Assembly (NCBI RefSeq): GCF_019422935.1
Contig: NZ_JAHZCJ010000001.1
Coordinates: 408,127-472,126, forward strand
Source: Desulfovibrio sp.
GTDB taxonomy: Bacteria > Desulfobacterota > Desulfovibrionia > Desulfovibrionales > Desulfovibrionaceae
Direction of reading: 5' to 3'
Length of the DNA stretch: 64,000 nt
Part shown: positions 41,934-49,973 of the stretch, in pieces
Layout of the letters: every line of letters starts with the position of its first letter
How positions within the stretch are numbered: the stretch's first letter is position 1
The notes under the pieces: model-generated
Told to the model about the DNA's origin: nothing
Seen by the model: only the letters and a program-made list of their open reading frames with translations
The model's database searches: none
Made by a program: the position numbers and the translations under genes

Positions 41934-42439
41934 TGCTGCTTGACTGTCTTGCGGACGGAGCGCTTGCAGCTGTTGCCGCAGTTGGTTTTGCGGCCATATC
42001 GCGGCCCACCAAGCGGATAGCCGTCATGGCTGGCCTGCTTGCCGCCGCGGGCCATATGAGCCGTTTTTTGCTGTTGCAGGCCAACATGGGGATTGCCAGC
42101 GCATCGCTCTGCGCCGGGTTGATTATTTCCTTTTGCAGCATGCCCATTGCGCGCCGCTGCCATACCCCGGCGGAAATGTTTGTGTTCCCCGCGCTGTTGC
42201 CCATGATTCCCGGCATGTTTGCCTATAAGGCCATTCTGGCGACCTTGCAGTTTCTCAACACTGCCGGGACGCCTCAGGGCCAGACTGTGCTTGTCAGCGT
42301 TGTCTACAACGGGCTCACGGCATTTTTCATCATGTGCGCCCTGGCCATCGGGGCCATACTGCCTCTACTTCTTTTCCACCGCGAAGCACCGCTTGGGCGT
42401 ACATTGCACAAGCTGAGCCAGGGCGGCAATGCGGACTGA
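41930..42439 (+). CDS. ThrE-type exporter, C-terminal-domain protein (YjjB-like)
   Basis: The 169-residue membrane protein is the DUF3815 half of a split ThrE. It has about five membrane helices, with PTKRIAVMAGLLAAAGHMSRF, SLCAGLIISFCSMPIARRCHTP and the conserved PALLPMIPGMFAYKA loop. It completes the exporter started by the previous gene; substrates are small carboxylates or amino acids in the family. A good terminator follows at 42602. Confidence 0.85.
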   Translation: MMLLDCLADGALAAVAAVGFAAISRPTKRIAVMAGLLAAAGHMSRFLLLQANMGIASASLCAGLIISFCSMPIARRCHTPAEMFVFPALLPMIPGMFAYKAILATLQFLNTAGTPQGQTVLVSVVYNGLTAFFIMCALAIGAILPLLLFHREAPLGRTLHKLSQGGNAD

Positions 42440-42601
42440 ATCAGACGCTTGCCATGCAGGAATAGTGTTGCCGTGCTGCTCACGGCAGCCGCAAAGAGGA
42501 AGGGAACAGGTCTGACGGAGATAAATTCTGGCGTGGGAAGGCACTGGCCTTCGCAGATATGCGCTGATTTGCGCCGATCAAGAATACAGCCTGAAATCAT
42601 G

Positions 42602-42637
42602 ATCCTGATGTGCGAGTTCACGTCAGGATATTTTTTT
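42602..42637 (+). terminator. Terminator of the ThrE genes
   Basis: ATCCTGATGTG (42602-42612) pairs with CACGTCAGGAT (42619-42629, one wobble), followed by ATTTTTTT. No gene is seen in 42440-42601. Confidence 0.85.
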
Positions 42638-42643
42638 GCTCAG

Positions 42644-43618
42644 TCAGTTGCGCATGGCGGCAAAGGCCCACCACCATGCAGCGGCGCAGATCAGGGCCGT
42701 GAGCGTCCCTGCCGTCCACTGGTTCAAGCGCTTACGGCAGTTCCGCACCTGCCAGGCTTCAAGCGTTCCCAGTGCCAGTCCACAGCCAAGCCCGGCCAGA
42801 TGCGCGGCATAGTCGGTATTCTCGCCTTCAGTGCCGAGCATGGCCAGCAAGGCGGCTGCGGCAGCCACTGGCAGCATGGCCTTGCGTTTACCTTGTTGCT
42901 GGCAGGCCATGTAGCCGGAAATAGCCCCAATGCTGGCAAATAGTGCCGTGGAAAATCCCAGGCTCAAAACCGGGCGGGGCCGCAACAGCACGGTCAGGGC
43001 ATTGCCCAGCGCGCCCCCAAGCAGGGTGAGCCACAAGGCTCTGCCAACGCCTGCCATGCGGGCCAGCAGGGTCATAAATATAGCCCCGAAGGCCATGTTG
43101 CCGCAAAGGTGGGTAAGGCTGGCATGGAGGGTAAGCGCGGTGACGGTTCTGTACCATTCGTTGAAAACGCGCACCCGCACTGCGTCAAGAATGCCCGCGC
43201 TGCTCCACATGTCTGGCGGTGGCAGTACGGCGGGAGCAGGCCACCAGCCCACGCGCCAGCCGTGCCAGAGAATGAGCGGCAGTAGCGCCAGCATTGCCAT
43301 GTAGGCATGAGGAAAAACCCGCAGCGGCGGGGGCTGGGCAACTGGCGCGGTGCTTTCGCGTACAAAGTCCCCCAGTTCCATGAGGGCAATGTTTTCAAAC
43401 AGCGCGGGCACATAAATGTATTCCCTGCCGTTCATCTGGACGGTCTGGTGCGGTATATTGCAGGCATTGAGCACAAGCAGCCATTCACGAAAGCGCGCGT
43501 AGCCCGTGGTGCCTTGCAGGCTGGCAACCGGACGCCAGTCGAGAGGCAGGCTGTTGGGCCTGCGGCGGGCACGCCAGTTGCGCGAAAAGGCAAAAATTCT
43601 TGGTGGAATTGTGCGCAT
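42644..43618 (-). CDS. Rhomboid-family intramembrane protease
   Basis: From the ATG at 43618 the product has 324 residues. About 90 cytoplasmic residues come first, then a six-to-seven helix membrane core. Rhomboid marks are HASLTHLCGNM (the His/Asn helix), LGFSTALFASIGAISGY with the catalytic Ser in place of the common GASG, and DYAAHLAGLGCGLALG with the catalytic His. Rhomboids cut membrane-anchored proteins. The GFS instead of GAS is a deviation but keeps the Ser. No ribosome-binding site is obvious, and the gene starts inside the terminator after rpmB, so its promoter is unclear. Confidence 0.8.
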   Translation of the reverse strand: MRTIPPRIFAFSRNWRARRRPNSLPLDWRPVASLQGTTGYARFREWLLVLNACNIPHQTVQMNGREYIYVPALFENIALMELGDFVRESTAPVAQPPPLRVFPHAYMAMLALLPLILWHGWRVGWWPAPAVLPPPDMWSSAGILDAVRVRVFNEWYRTVTALTLHASLTHLCGNMAFGAIFMTLLARMAGVGRALWLTLLGGALGNALTVLLRPRPVLSLGFSTALFASIGAISGYMACQQQGKRKAMLPVAAAAALLAMLGTEGENTDYAAHLAGLGCGLALGTLEAWQVRNCRKRLNQWTAGTLTALICAAAWWWAFAAMRN

Positions 43619-43621
43619 ATG

Positions 43622-43653
43622 CAAAAAAGCCCCGGCAGAAACCTGTCGGGGCT
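43622..43653 (-). terminator. Terminator of rpmB
   Basis: On the minus strand AGCCCCGACAG pairs with CTGCCGGGGCT across GTTT, followed by six T. It lies just past the rpmB stop. Confidence 0.9.
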
Positions 43654-43675
43654 GAAAGCTGCAAAAGAAGGTCAG

Positions 43676-43885
43676 TTAGGCCTGCTTACGCACCGTGGGC
43701 TTAACAACAACGCCAGAGCGCAGGCAACGGGTGCAAACGGAAAGGGTCCGCACGCTGCCGTCGGGGAACTGGTGACGCACGCGCTGCAAATTGGGATTGA
43801 AGCGACGCTTGGTCTTGATGTTGGAGTGGCTCACAAGATTGCCGACCTGGGGCTTTTTGCCGCAAAAGATGCATTCCTTGCTCAT
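43676..43885 (-). CDS. rpmB: 50S ribosomal protein L28
   Basis: From the ATG at 43885 (GGAGGAATGT upstream) the product has 69 residues. It shows [36 protein letters not shown] and the C-terminal [10 protein letters not shown]. The two cysteine pairs (CIFC, CTRC) make it the zinc-binding form of L28. The longer frame is rejected because it lacks a binding site and adds nothing similar. Monocistronic, with its own terminator. Confidence 0.98.
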   Translation of the reverse strand: MSKECIFCGKKPQVGNLVSHSNIKTKRRFNPNLQRVRHQFPDGSVRTLSVCTRCLRSGVVVKPTVRKQA

Positions 43886-44142
43886 ACATTCCTCCGTATA
43901 TGCAAAAAAATAGTTCAATTCAAATGCGGCAAGAACAAAGCCCGCGCCGAAAAATGACAGCGTTGCATGTGGGCATAACCGCGCGAAAAGGTCATATAGC
44001 TCATGCAGCATGGAAAGGCAAGAAATTTTCTCAAAAAAAGGCGGCTGCGCTTCAAGTGCGGGTTTGCCAGCCCATCATTGAGCCGGGCAGACCTTAACTC
44101 TTTGGAACAACACAATCTTTCAAGCCAATCCGCAGGAGCTGG
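43886..44142. promoter_or_regulatory. Region between rpmB and the nitroreductase gene
   Basis: No gene is supported here. The first 60 bases must hold the rpmB promoter (minus strand); the rest has no clear terminator for the nitroreductase gene. Confidence 0.3.
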
Positions 44143-44670
44143 TTACTGTGCAACATGGAAGTAATCCCGGTGAGTACGCGCCCAGTCAGACGCATCAAGC
44201 TCCCGTGGTTTTTTTACTTCGTCCTTGTGACCAATGGCCACGAGGCAAAGTACGCCATAATGACCGGGAATGCCAAGTGTTTTTCTCACTTCCGCCTCGG
44301 CGGAAGCAGCGCCGTTGGTGCGCAGACGCATCTGCACCCATGTGGAGCCAAGGCCCAGGCGTTCCACTTCCAGTTGCACCAGGATGGCAACAATGGAGGC
44401 ATTTTCAACCCACACGTCCGATTTCTCGGTATCGGCGACTACAGCCAGCACCAGAGGGGCTGTGCGCAGGGGCATGGTGCCGGAATCGCGGCAATCTGCC
44501 AGCGCGGCAATAACAGCCTTGTCCCGCACGGCCACCAGTTCCACCGGGCGGGTATCCTTTGACGAAGGGGCCAACAGCCCGGCGGTAAGCAGTTTTTCAA
44601 GATGGTCATCGCTTACGGCTTGATCGGTGAATTTGCGTATGCTGCGGCGGTTGCTCAATAGTTCCAGCAT
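44143..44670 (-). CDS. Nitroreductase-family flavoprotein
   Basis: From the ATG at 44670 (AAGGAT upstream) the product has 175 residues. RRSIRKFTDQAVSDDHLEKLL and APSSKDTRPVELVAV are the FMN-binding start of the nitroreductase fold; GSTWVQMR and IPGHYGVLCLVAIGHK are conserved in the second half. These small flavin enzymes reduce nitro groups, quinones or other substrates with NAD(P)H, or in some branches act on flavin or cobinamide; the substrate here is unknown. Confidence 0.85.
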   Translation of the reverse strand: MLELLSNRRSIRKFTDQAVSDDHLEKLLTAGLLAPSSKDTRPVELVAVRDKAVIAALADCRDSGTMPLRTAPLVLAVVADTEKSDVWVENASIVAILVQLEVERLGLGSTWVQMRLRTNGAASAEAEVRKTLGIPGHYGVLCLVAIGHKDEVKKPRELDASDWARTHRDYFHVAQ

Positions 44671-44751
44671 GACTTTATCCTTTTGTGGCAGGTGCGGCAT
44701 GGCACCGCTGACTGAAAAACGGCCCAGGTAGCGGCGCAGCCTCTCCAATGG

Positions 44752-44773
44752 AAAAGGGGGCCTTGTGGCCCCC
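44752..44773 (-). terminator. Terminator of the chemotaxis operon
   Basis: On the minus strand GGGGGCC-ACAA-GGCCCCC followed by TTTT, just after the cheA stop. Confidence 0.8.
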
Positions 44774-44780
44774 TGTAGCG

Positions 44781-47700
44781 TTACATTCTCACTGAAACCG
44801 GTTGTTTGCCCTGTTCGCCTCCAGCGCCGATGGAAGGGGCTTTGGAGGTCGCCATTATGTATATTTCGTGCGGGTCAAGAATCAGGATGACCGAACCGTC
44901 GCCCATGATGGTTGCGCCCGAAATACCCTTGAGGTCGCCAAGGTATGCGCCAAGGGGTTTGATAACGATTTCTTGCCGTTCCAGAAGCCGATCGACCACA
45001 AGGCCCAGACGCCGGTCGTTGTCGTGGATGACAACCACGGAAAGCACATCCGGCAGAGGGTCGGTGCGGGGCAGGCCCAGCATTTCTGAAAGCTCCACAA
45101 CACCAAGCACTTCGCCGCGCAAGGTTACGGCCTTACGTCCCTTCACATCCGTGAGGCGTTCGGCTTCAATCTTGGTGGTTTCAGAGACTGCATCAAGGGG
45201 GATGGCGTACATCTGACCGGAGACATTAACCATAAGCGCATCAATGATAGCCAGCGTTAGGGGCAGACTCAAGGTGAAGCGAGTGCCCTTGCCAACCTCT
45301 GAATACGTGCTCACGCTGCCCTTGAGGTTCTTGATGTTGGTGCGCACCACGTCCATGCCCACGCCACGGCCTGAAATATCAGTGATTTTTTCAGCCGAGG
45401 AGAAACCGGGGGCAAAGATGAGCTCCAGCGATTCGCGGTCATCAAGCTGCGCTGCTTCTTCGGGCGTGATGACACCCTTGCGGATGGCGACTTCGCGCAT
45501 TTTTGCGGGATCAATTCCCTTGCCGTCGTCTTCAATTTCAATGGCGACAGAGTTGCCCTTGTGGAAGGCGCGCAGCACAACCTTGCCTTTGGCGGGCTTG
45601 CCCGCAGCGAGGCGCTGGTCTTCTGGCTCAATACCGTGGTCAACAGAGTTACGGATAAGGTGGACAAGCGGATCGCCGATGACTTCAACAACGCTCTTGT
45701 CCAGTTCCGTTTCTTCACCTTCCATGACCAGATCCACTTCCTTGCCGCTTTTGCGCGAAAGGTCGCGCACCAGCCGGGGGAAGCGGGAAAAGACCGAAGA
45801 AACCGGAACCATGCGCACCTTCATGATGGTGTCTTGCAGATCATCAGAAATGCGCGCCATGGCGTAGGTGGTTTCAGAAAGGCTCTGGGCGACCTGAGAA
45901 ATATCCACGTCATGCCCGGTGTCTTCAAGCGAGCGGGCGATGAGGGTGTACCGGTTACGGTTGATGATGAGTTCGCCGATGAGGTTCATCAGATGGTCAA
46001 GGCGTTCATGGTCAACACGGATGGTGGAAGAACCCTTGTGGTTCTCGGCAGCCGGAGCAGCAGCTTGCGCCGCAGGCTTTGCCGCAGCCGGAGCCGCCGG
46101 TTTTGCAGGTGCAGCGGGCTTGGCAGCTGGAGCCGCAGGCTTTGCGGGCGCAGCGGGCTTTGCCGCCGCCGGAGCGGCCGGCTTGGCAGGTTCGGCGGGC
46201 TTGGGAGCCGGGGCATCCTGCTTTGGGGCAGCCGGAGCCGCCGCAGGTGCGCTCGGAACTGCAGAGCTGGCCGGGGCTGCGGGAGCCGGGGCGGTCTGTT
46301 CTTTTTCGACCTTGGGCTCGACCTTGGGTTCGACTTCAGGTTCCGCAGGTTTTTCGTCCGCCGGGGCGGTGGGAGCCGGGGCAGCCGGAGCCGCCGCAGG
46401 CGCACCAGGTGCAGCTGCCTTGGCAGGGCCGTCCAGCGCAAGCTGAACCATATCCTTGATGATGGAAACTTCCTGATCCAGCAGGTCAACCATCAATTCA
46501 AAGTCAATGCCGCTGATGCGCCCCTGATCTACTATGCCAGCCGTGCGCTCGGCATAAACCTTGATGTCTTCAAATTCCATGAAGCCGCAAGCGTTCTTGA
46601 CCGCCATGAGGCAACGGTAGAGTGCATCAATGGAGTCTTTGTGGCTGCCGTCTTTTTTGAGAGTTTCCAGCGCTGCATGAATAATTTCAAACTGCTGGCG
46701 CACCGTGACGCGAAAGGCCTCGGTATCATCATTTTCAGCGCCAACGGCAAAAAATGTCGGCGTGACCACTTCAACCGGAGCGTGGGGTTCTGCGGCGGCA
46801 GGCGCTTCCTGCTCCGCTTCATCCTGACTCTCGGCAGCTTCGTGCCCGCCGTTGCCGTTCTGGCTGGCCTGGGCGTCAAGAAGTTCCTGCGGCAGCGAAA
46901 TGGGGCCGCCTGTCTGGGCTTCCTGAAGCTGTTTGACCACGGGAGAAATGTTGAAAGGCGTGGCCGAACCCGCTTCAATATTGATGCGCTGCACCAGGGC
47001 TTCCAGCACATCAACCACAAGAAGCAGAAGGTCGATCAGTTCATGGGTGGGCGTGATCTTGCCCTGGCGAACATTGTTGAGCAGGGTTTCTGCTTCGTGC
47101 GTGAGCGAATTCAGTTCGCTGTAGCCGATAATGCCGCTGTTGCCCTTCATGTTGTGGAAGAAACGGAAAATATCGTTGACCAGTTCATCACGGCCAACGG
47201 GATTTTCTTCCAGATCCAGCAGGGAGCTTGTGAGGTTTTCGATGGTGTCGTTGGACTCATCGATAAAATCTTTCAGGTGCCCTTCACCAAAGGCGGTGAG
47301 GGTATATGCAGGCAGATCGGGCAGCGTCTGCACCCAATCTTTGCCAGACATGGCCGTAAACTCTTCTTCGTCTGCGGCGGTAGCGGCTGGGTTGTCGTTG
47401 CTGCTCTCGCTATACGTCTCCGCAGCTTCATCCGGCGTAGGCTGTTCATCACTGATGGCAGGCTCTTCAACAACAGAGGCAGGTTCGACAATCTCTTCTG
47501 GTTGCGGCGCTGCTTCAGGCTCAGCGACCACAGGCTGCGGCGCTGTTTCGCCAGCCATGATGGCATCGATCTGAGCCATGATGTGCCCAATCTCCACTTC
47601 GCCTTCGGCGTTGGTGGATTCAAGATTGTCGATCATCTGGCGCAGGGCATCGGTGGATGCCAGAATGACATCCATGATCTCCGAAGTCACAACCATGGTG

Positions 47701-47942
47701 CCTTTGCGCAGTTCGTCCAGAATATTCTCAGACTTGTGCGCCAGCTGATTGATGCGGTTCAGCCCCAGAAAACCCGATGCGCCCTTGAGGGAGTGCATGG
47801 GCCGAAAGATATCATTCAGCAGAGCAAGATTGTCCGGCGCCTTCTCAAGCTCAAGAAGGTTAGGCTCGATGGTTTCGAGATGTTCTTTGGCTTCCGCGAT
47901 AAAATCGGCGAAAAGTTCCGGATCAAAAAATTCCTGGCTCAT
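44781..47942 (-). CDS. cheA: Chemotaxis histidine kinase CheA with multiple Hpt domains
   Basis: The 1053-residue kinase has three phosphotransfer-like domains. Hpt1 carries His50 in FRPMHSLKGASGFLG and Hpt2 carries His263 in FRFFHNMKGNSG. The third (about 420-510, LYRCLMAVKNACGFM) has Met where the His should be and cannot be phosphorylated there. A long Ala/Pro/Lys linker (about 510-635) leads to the dimerisation domain (DHERLDHLMNLIGELIINRN), the ATPase domain with HLIRNSVDHGIE, DDGKGIDP and GRGVGMDVV, and a C-terminal CheW-like domain. It takes signals from receptors through CheW and phosphorylates CheY and CheB. Last gene of the operon. Confidence 0.95.
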   Translation of the reverse strand: MSQEFFDPELFADFIAEAKEHLETIEPNLLELEKAPDNLALLNDIFRPMHSLKGASGFLGLNRINQLAHKSENILDELRKGTMVVTSEIMDVILASTDALRQMIDNLESTNAEGEVEIGHIMAQIDAIMAGETAPQPVVAEPEAAPQPEEIVEPASVVEEPAISDEQPTPDEAAETYSESSNDNPAATAADEEEFTAMSGKDWVQTLPDLPAYTLTAFGEGHLKDFIDESNDTIENLTSSLLDLEENPVGRDELVNDIFRFFHNMKGNSGIIGYSELNSLTHEAETLLNNVRQGKITPTHELIDLLLLVVDVLEALVQRINIEAGSATPFNISPVVKQLQEAQTGGPISLPQELLDAQASQNGNGGHEAAESQDEAEQEAPAAAEPHAPVEVVTPTFFAVGAENDDTEAFRVTVRQQFEIIHAALETLKKDGSHKDSIDALYRCLMAVKNACGFMEFEDIKVYAERTAGIVDQGRISGIDFELMVDLLDQEVSIIKDMVQLALDGPAKAAAPGAPAAAPAAPAPTAPADEKPAEPEVEPKVEPKVEKEQTAPAPAAPASSAVPSAPAAAPAAPKQDAPAPKPAEPAKPAAPAAAKPAAPAKPAAPAAKPAAPAKPAAPAAAKPAAQAAAPAAENHKGSSTIRVDHERLDHLMNLIGELIINRNRYTLIARSLEDTGHDVDISQVAQSLSETTYAMARISDDLQDTIMKVRMVPVSSVFSRFPRLVRDLSRKSGKEVDLVMEGEETELDKSVVEVIGDPLVHLIRNSVDHGIEPEDQRLAAGKPAKGKVVLRAFHKGNSVAIEIEDDGKGIDPAKMREVAIRKGVITPEEAAQLDDRESLELIFAPGFSSAEKITDISGRGVGMDVVRTNIKNLKGSVSTYSEVGKGTRFTLSLPLTLAIIDALMVNVSGQMYAIPLDAVSETTKIEAERLTDVKGRKAVTLRGEVLGVVELSEMLGLPRTDPLPDVLSVVVIHDNDRRLGLVVDRLLERQEIVIKPLGAYLGDLKGISGATIMGDGSVILILDPHEIYIMATSKAPSIGAGGEQGKQPVSVRM

Positions 47943-48011
47943 AACCTGTACCTTTATATGGCTGAAAGCACACTATTGCCCGAATTGGACACATACTGTC
48001 TTTCTTATCGG

Positions 48012-48380
48012 CTATCCCAGAAGCATCTTTATATTACGGACCATTTTTTCAGGCTGCGCCGGTTTTACCATATACAGGTTGGCTCCGAGGCTCATGCCTG
48101 TCTGGATGTCCTTTTCCTGCCCTTCGGTTGAAAGGACAATGATAGGAATATCCTTATAGGCATCCTGAGCGCGGATGGTCTTGATAAACGTGAAGCCGTC
48201 CATGCGGGGCATGTTCACGTCCGAAACAATCAGGTCGACCGGCTCAAGGCTGTAAAGCTTTTCAATGGCGTCAAGGCCGTCCTCAGCGGTACTGACCTTG
48301 AAGCCTTCGCCCTTGAGAACAAAGGCTACCAGATTACGGATAGTCTTGGAGTCGTCTACGACCATAATATGTTTTTTCAT
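48012..48380 (-). CDS. cheY: Chemotaxis response regulator CheY
   Basis: From the ATG at 48380 the product has 122 residues, a lone receiver domain. VVDDSKTIRNLV gives the acidic pocket, DLIVSDVNMPRMDG the phosphorylation Asp, IIVLSTEG the conserved Ser/Thr and YMVKPAQP the Lys. The phosphorylated form binds the flagellar switch. It lies between cheW and cheA; the about 70-base gap to cheA contains the cheA ribosome-binding region. Confidence 0.95.
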   Translation of the reverse strand: MKKHIMVVDDSKTIRNLVAFVLKGEGFKVSTAEDGLDAIEKLYSLEPVDLIVSDVNMPRMDGFTFIKTIRAQDAYKDIPIIVLSTEGQEKDIQTGMSLGANLYMVKPAQPEKMVRNIKMLLG

Positions 48381-48491
48381 AGGTGATCCTGTCCGTCTGT
48401 TGTTGGCTGCCGTACAAAATTTCACCGAACTCTAGAGATTATTCAGACTATTGGCAAGTCAGAGCGTATGCTGTTTCAGCCGGGCAGACGA

Positions 48492-49193
48492 TCAGACTTC
48501 AATAAGTTTGTCGACAATCAGTTCCGGGTCGATAATGCCGTGGAGGCGCTCCTTGATATTGGCGAGGCCGCACAGAAAATCTGCCCCTTCGCCAAGTTGC
48601 GCCTCAATGTTCCAGCTGATGCTGTCTTTTGAAACCATGTACATGGTGTGTATTTTGTCGATAATAAGGCCAAGCTGCATATCTTCTGTGCCGCAAACGA
48701 TGATAAAGCTCTTTTCAGTATAGCGCTTTGTCTGGTCTGTGGTCAGCAAAGCATCCAGGTGCAGCAGTGGCGTAACCTTGCCGCGCAGATTGACAACACC
48801 GGCAATAAAGGGAGGCGCCATGGGCAGCCTGGTCAGCGGCATATAGCGCAGCACCTCAACGATTACCGGCACTGGCAGCAAAAAAACCTGTTCGCGCACA
48901 TAAAACGAAACCATCTGTACCTGTTCTTCTGCCGCAAGCCTTGTGCGCAAGGAAGGCCGGGCAGTTTCTGCCTCTGCATGTCCGTCATGACGGGCATGGC
49001 GCGTATGGTCTTTTGCTTCTCCTGCTGCGCCAGCCATCACCTGCTCTGGTTCAAGCACAGGCATGGTCTGCAACGCATCGCTGCCCAGATATTTTTGCAC
49101 AAAGGCCTGTTCCGCAGCGCTCAGCGTTGCGTCTGCCGCCTGAGGCACAGCCAGGCACTGGTCTGCAAAGTACTCTTCGGGCGTTTTTACCAT
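48492..49193 (-). CDS. cheW: CheW-type coupling protein with an N-terminal extension
   Basis: The 233-residue protein is longer than a plain CheW (about 160). The CheW domain is the C-terminal 150 residues: QMVSFYVREQVFLLPVPVIVEVLRY, APPFIAGVVNLRGKVTPLLHL, FIIVCGTEDMQLGLIIDKIH. The first 80 residues are helical and charged with a DLP/His-rich linker, role unknown. It links receptors to CheA. The start overlaps the end of the parA-like gene by seven bases. Confidence 0.9.
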   Translation of the reverse strand: MVKTPEEYFADQCLAVPQAADATLSAAEQAFVQKYLGSDALQTMPVLEPEQVMAGAAGEAKDHTRHARHDGHAEAETARPSLRTRLAAEEQVQMVSFYVREQVFLLPVPVIVEVLRYMPLTRLPMAPPFIAGVVNLRGKVTPLLHLDALLTTDQTKRYTEKSFIIVCGTEDMQLGLIIDKIHTMYMVSKDSISWNIEAQLGEGADFLCGLANIKERLHGIIDPELIVDKLIEV

Positions 49194-49963
49194 AGCTTTA
49201 CCACTTCTTCTGCAAGCGAATTATACCCGAGCGCCCCCTTAGAGCGGGCGTCGATATCATAAATGGTGCACCCTTGGGCGCTGGCCTCGCGAAAGTGCGT
49301 GTCCACCCCAATGACCGTTGAAAACATGGATTGCCCCATTTTGCGCCGCATAAGTTCAAGCACCCGTGTGCAGGCTTTTGCTCTCCTGTCATACATGGTG
49401 GGCACCGCCCGGTAGCGTACGGGCCTGCCCAGGGCCTTGTTCAACGTGTGTAGCGTGTCGAACAGCAGCTTGAGCCCGTGCAAGGCAAGAAAATCTGTCT
49501 GGATCGGAATTATCAGCAGGTCTGCGGCAACCAGCGCATTGACCAGCAAAATGCCCACATGGGGCGGACAATCCAGAATTATGTAATCGTACTCATCGCG
49601 CACATGCGTGAGGCTGCGGAGGAGCACACTTCCCTTGGCCTGGCGCTCGCGAAAGTCAACTTCAAGCTCTGAAAGCCGTATGCTGCCCGGCGCCACGTCC
49701 ATTCCCGGCAGCGCCTGCACATGGATAAGATCGGGCCAGATCACGGGCCAGGCATCTTCCTGCGCAAGAAAAAGATCGTGCAGGCTGCAAGTGATGCCTT
49801 CGGGGTATATTCTCGCATGCAGCGTGGCGCAGGCGTGGGGGTCAAGATCAAGAACAAGAACCTTTTTCCCCATGCGGGCAAGCGCGCTGCTCAGCGAAAT
49901 GGATGTCGTGGTTTTGCCGACGCCCCCTTTTTGATTGGCAATAGCCAGAACTTTTGCACACAT
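49187..49963 (-). CDS. ParA/Soj-family ATPase of the chemotaxis operon
   Basis: The 258-residue protein has the deviant Walker A KGGVGKTTTSISLSSAL (residues 12-28), the Walker A' region DLDPHACATLHA and Walker B YIILDCPPHVGILL, as in ParA/Soj/ParC proteins. Located within a chemotaxis operon it probably positions the chemoreceptor array at the cell pole (the role of ParC in Vibrio), not plasmid partition: no parB gene or centromere-like repeats are next to it. The cheW and cheR genes flank it closely. Confidence 0.9.
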   Translation of the reverse strand: MCAKVLAIANQKGGVGKTTTSISLSSALARMGKKVLVLDLDPHACATLHARIYPEGITCSLHDLFLAQEDAWPVIWPDLIHVQALPGMDVAPGSIRLSELEVDFRERQAKGSVLLRSLTHVRDEYDYIILDCPPHVGILLVNALVAADLLIIPIQTDFLALHGLKLLFDTLHTLNKALGRPVRYRAVPTMYDRRAKACTRVLELMRRKMGQSMFSTVIGVDTHFREASAQGCTIYDIDARSKGALGYNSLAEEVVKLW

Positions 49964-49973
49964 GGTATCAGCA

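Noticed and set aside
45561..48131. Very long plus-strand frame opposite cheA
   Set aside because: It is the antisense shadow of a verified CheA gene with strongly biased codon use; its translation is Arg/Gly-rich and without domain.
49187..49963. Plasmid or chromosome partition locus
   Set aside because: The ParA-like gene lacks a parB neighbour and is embedded, with an overlap, in a chemotaxis operon.
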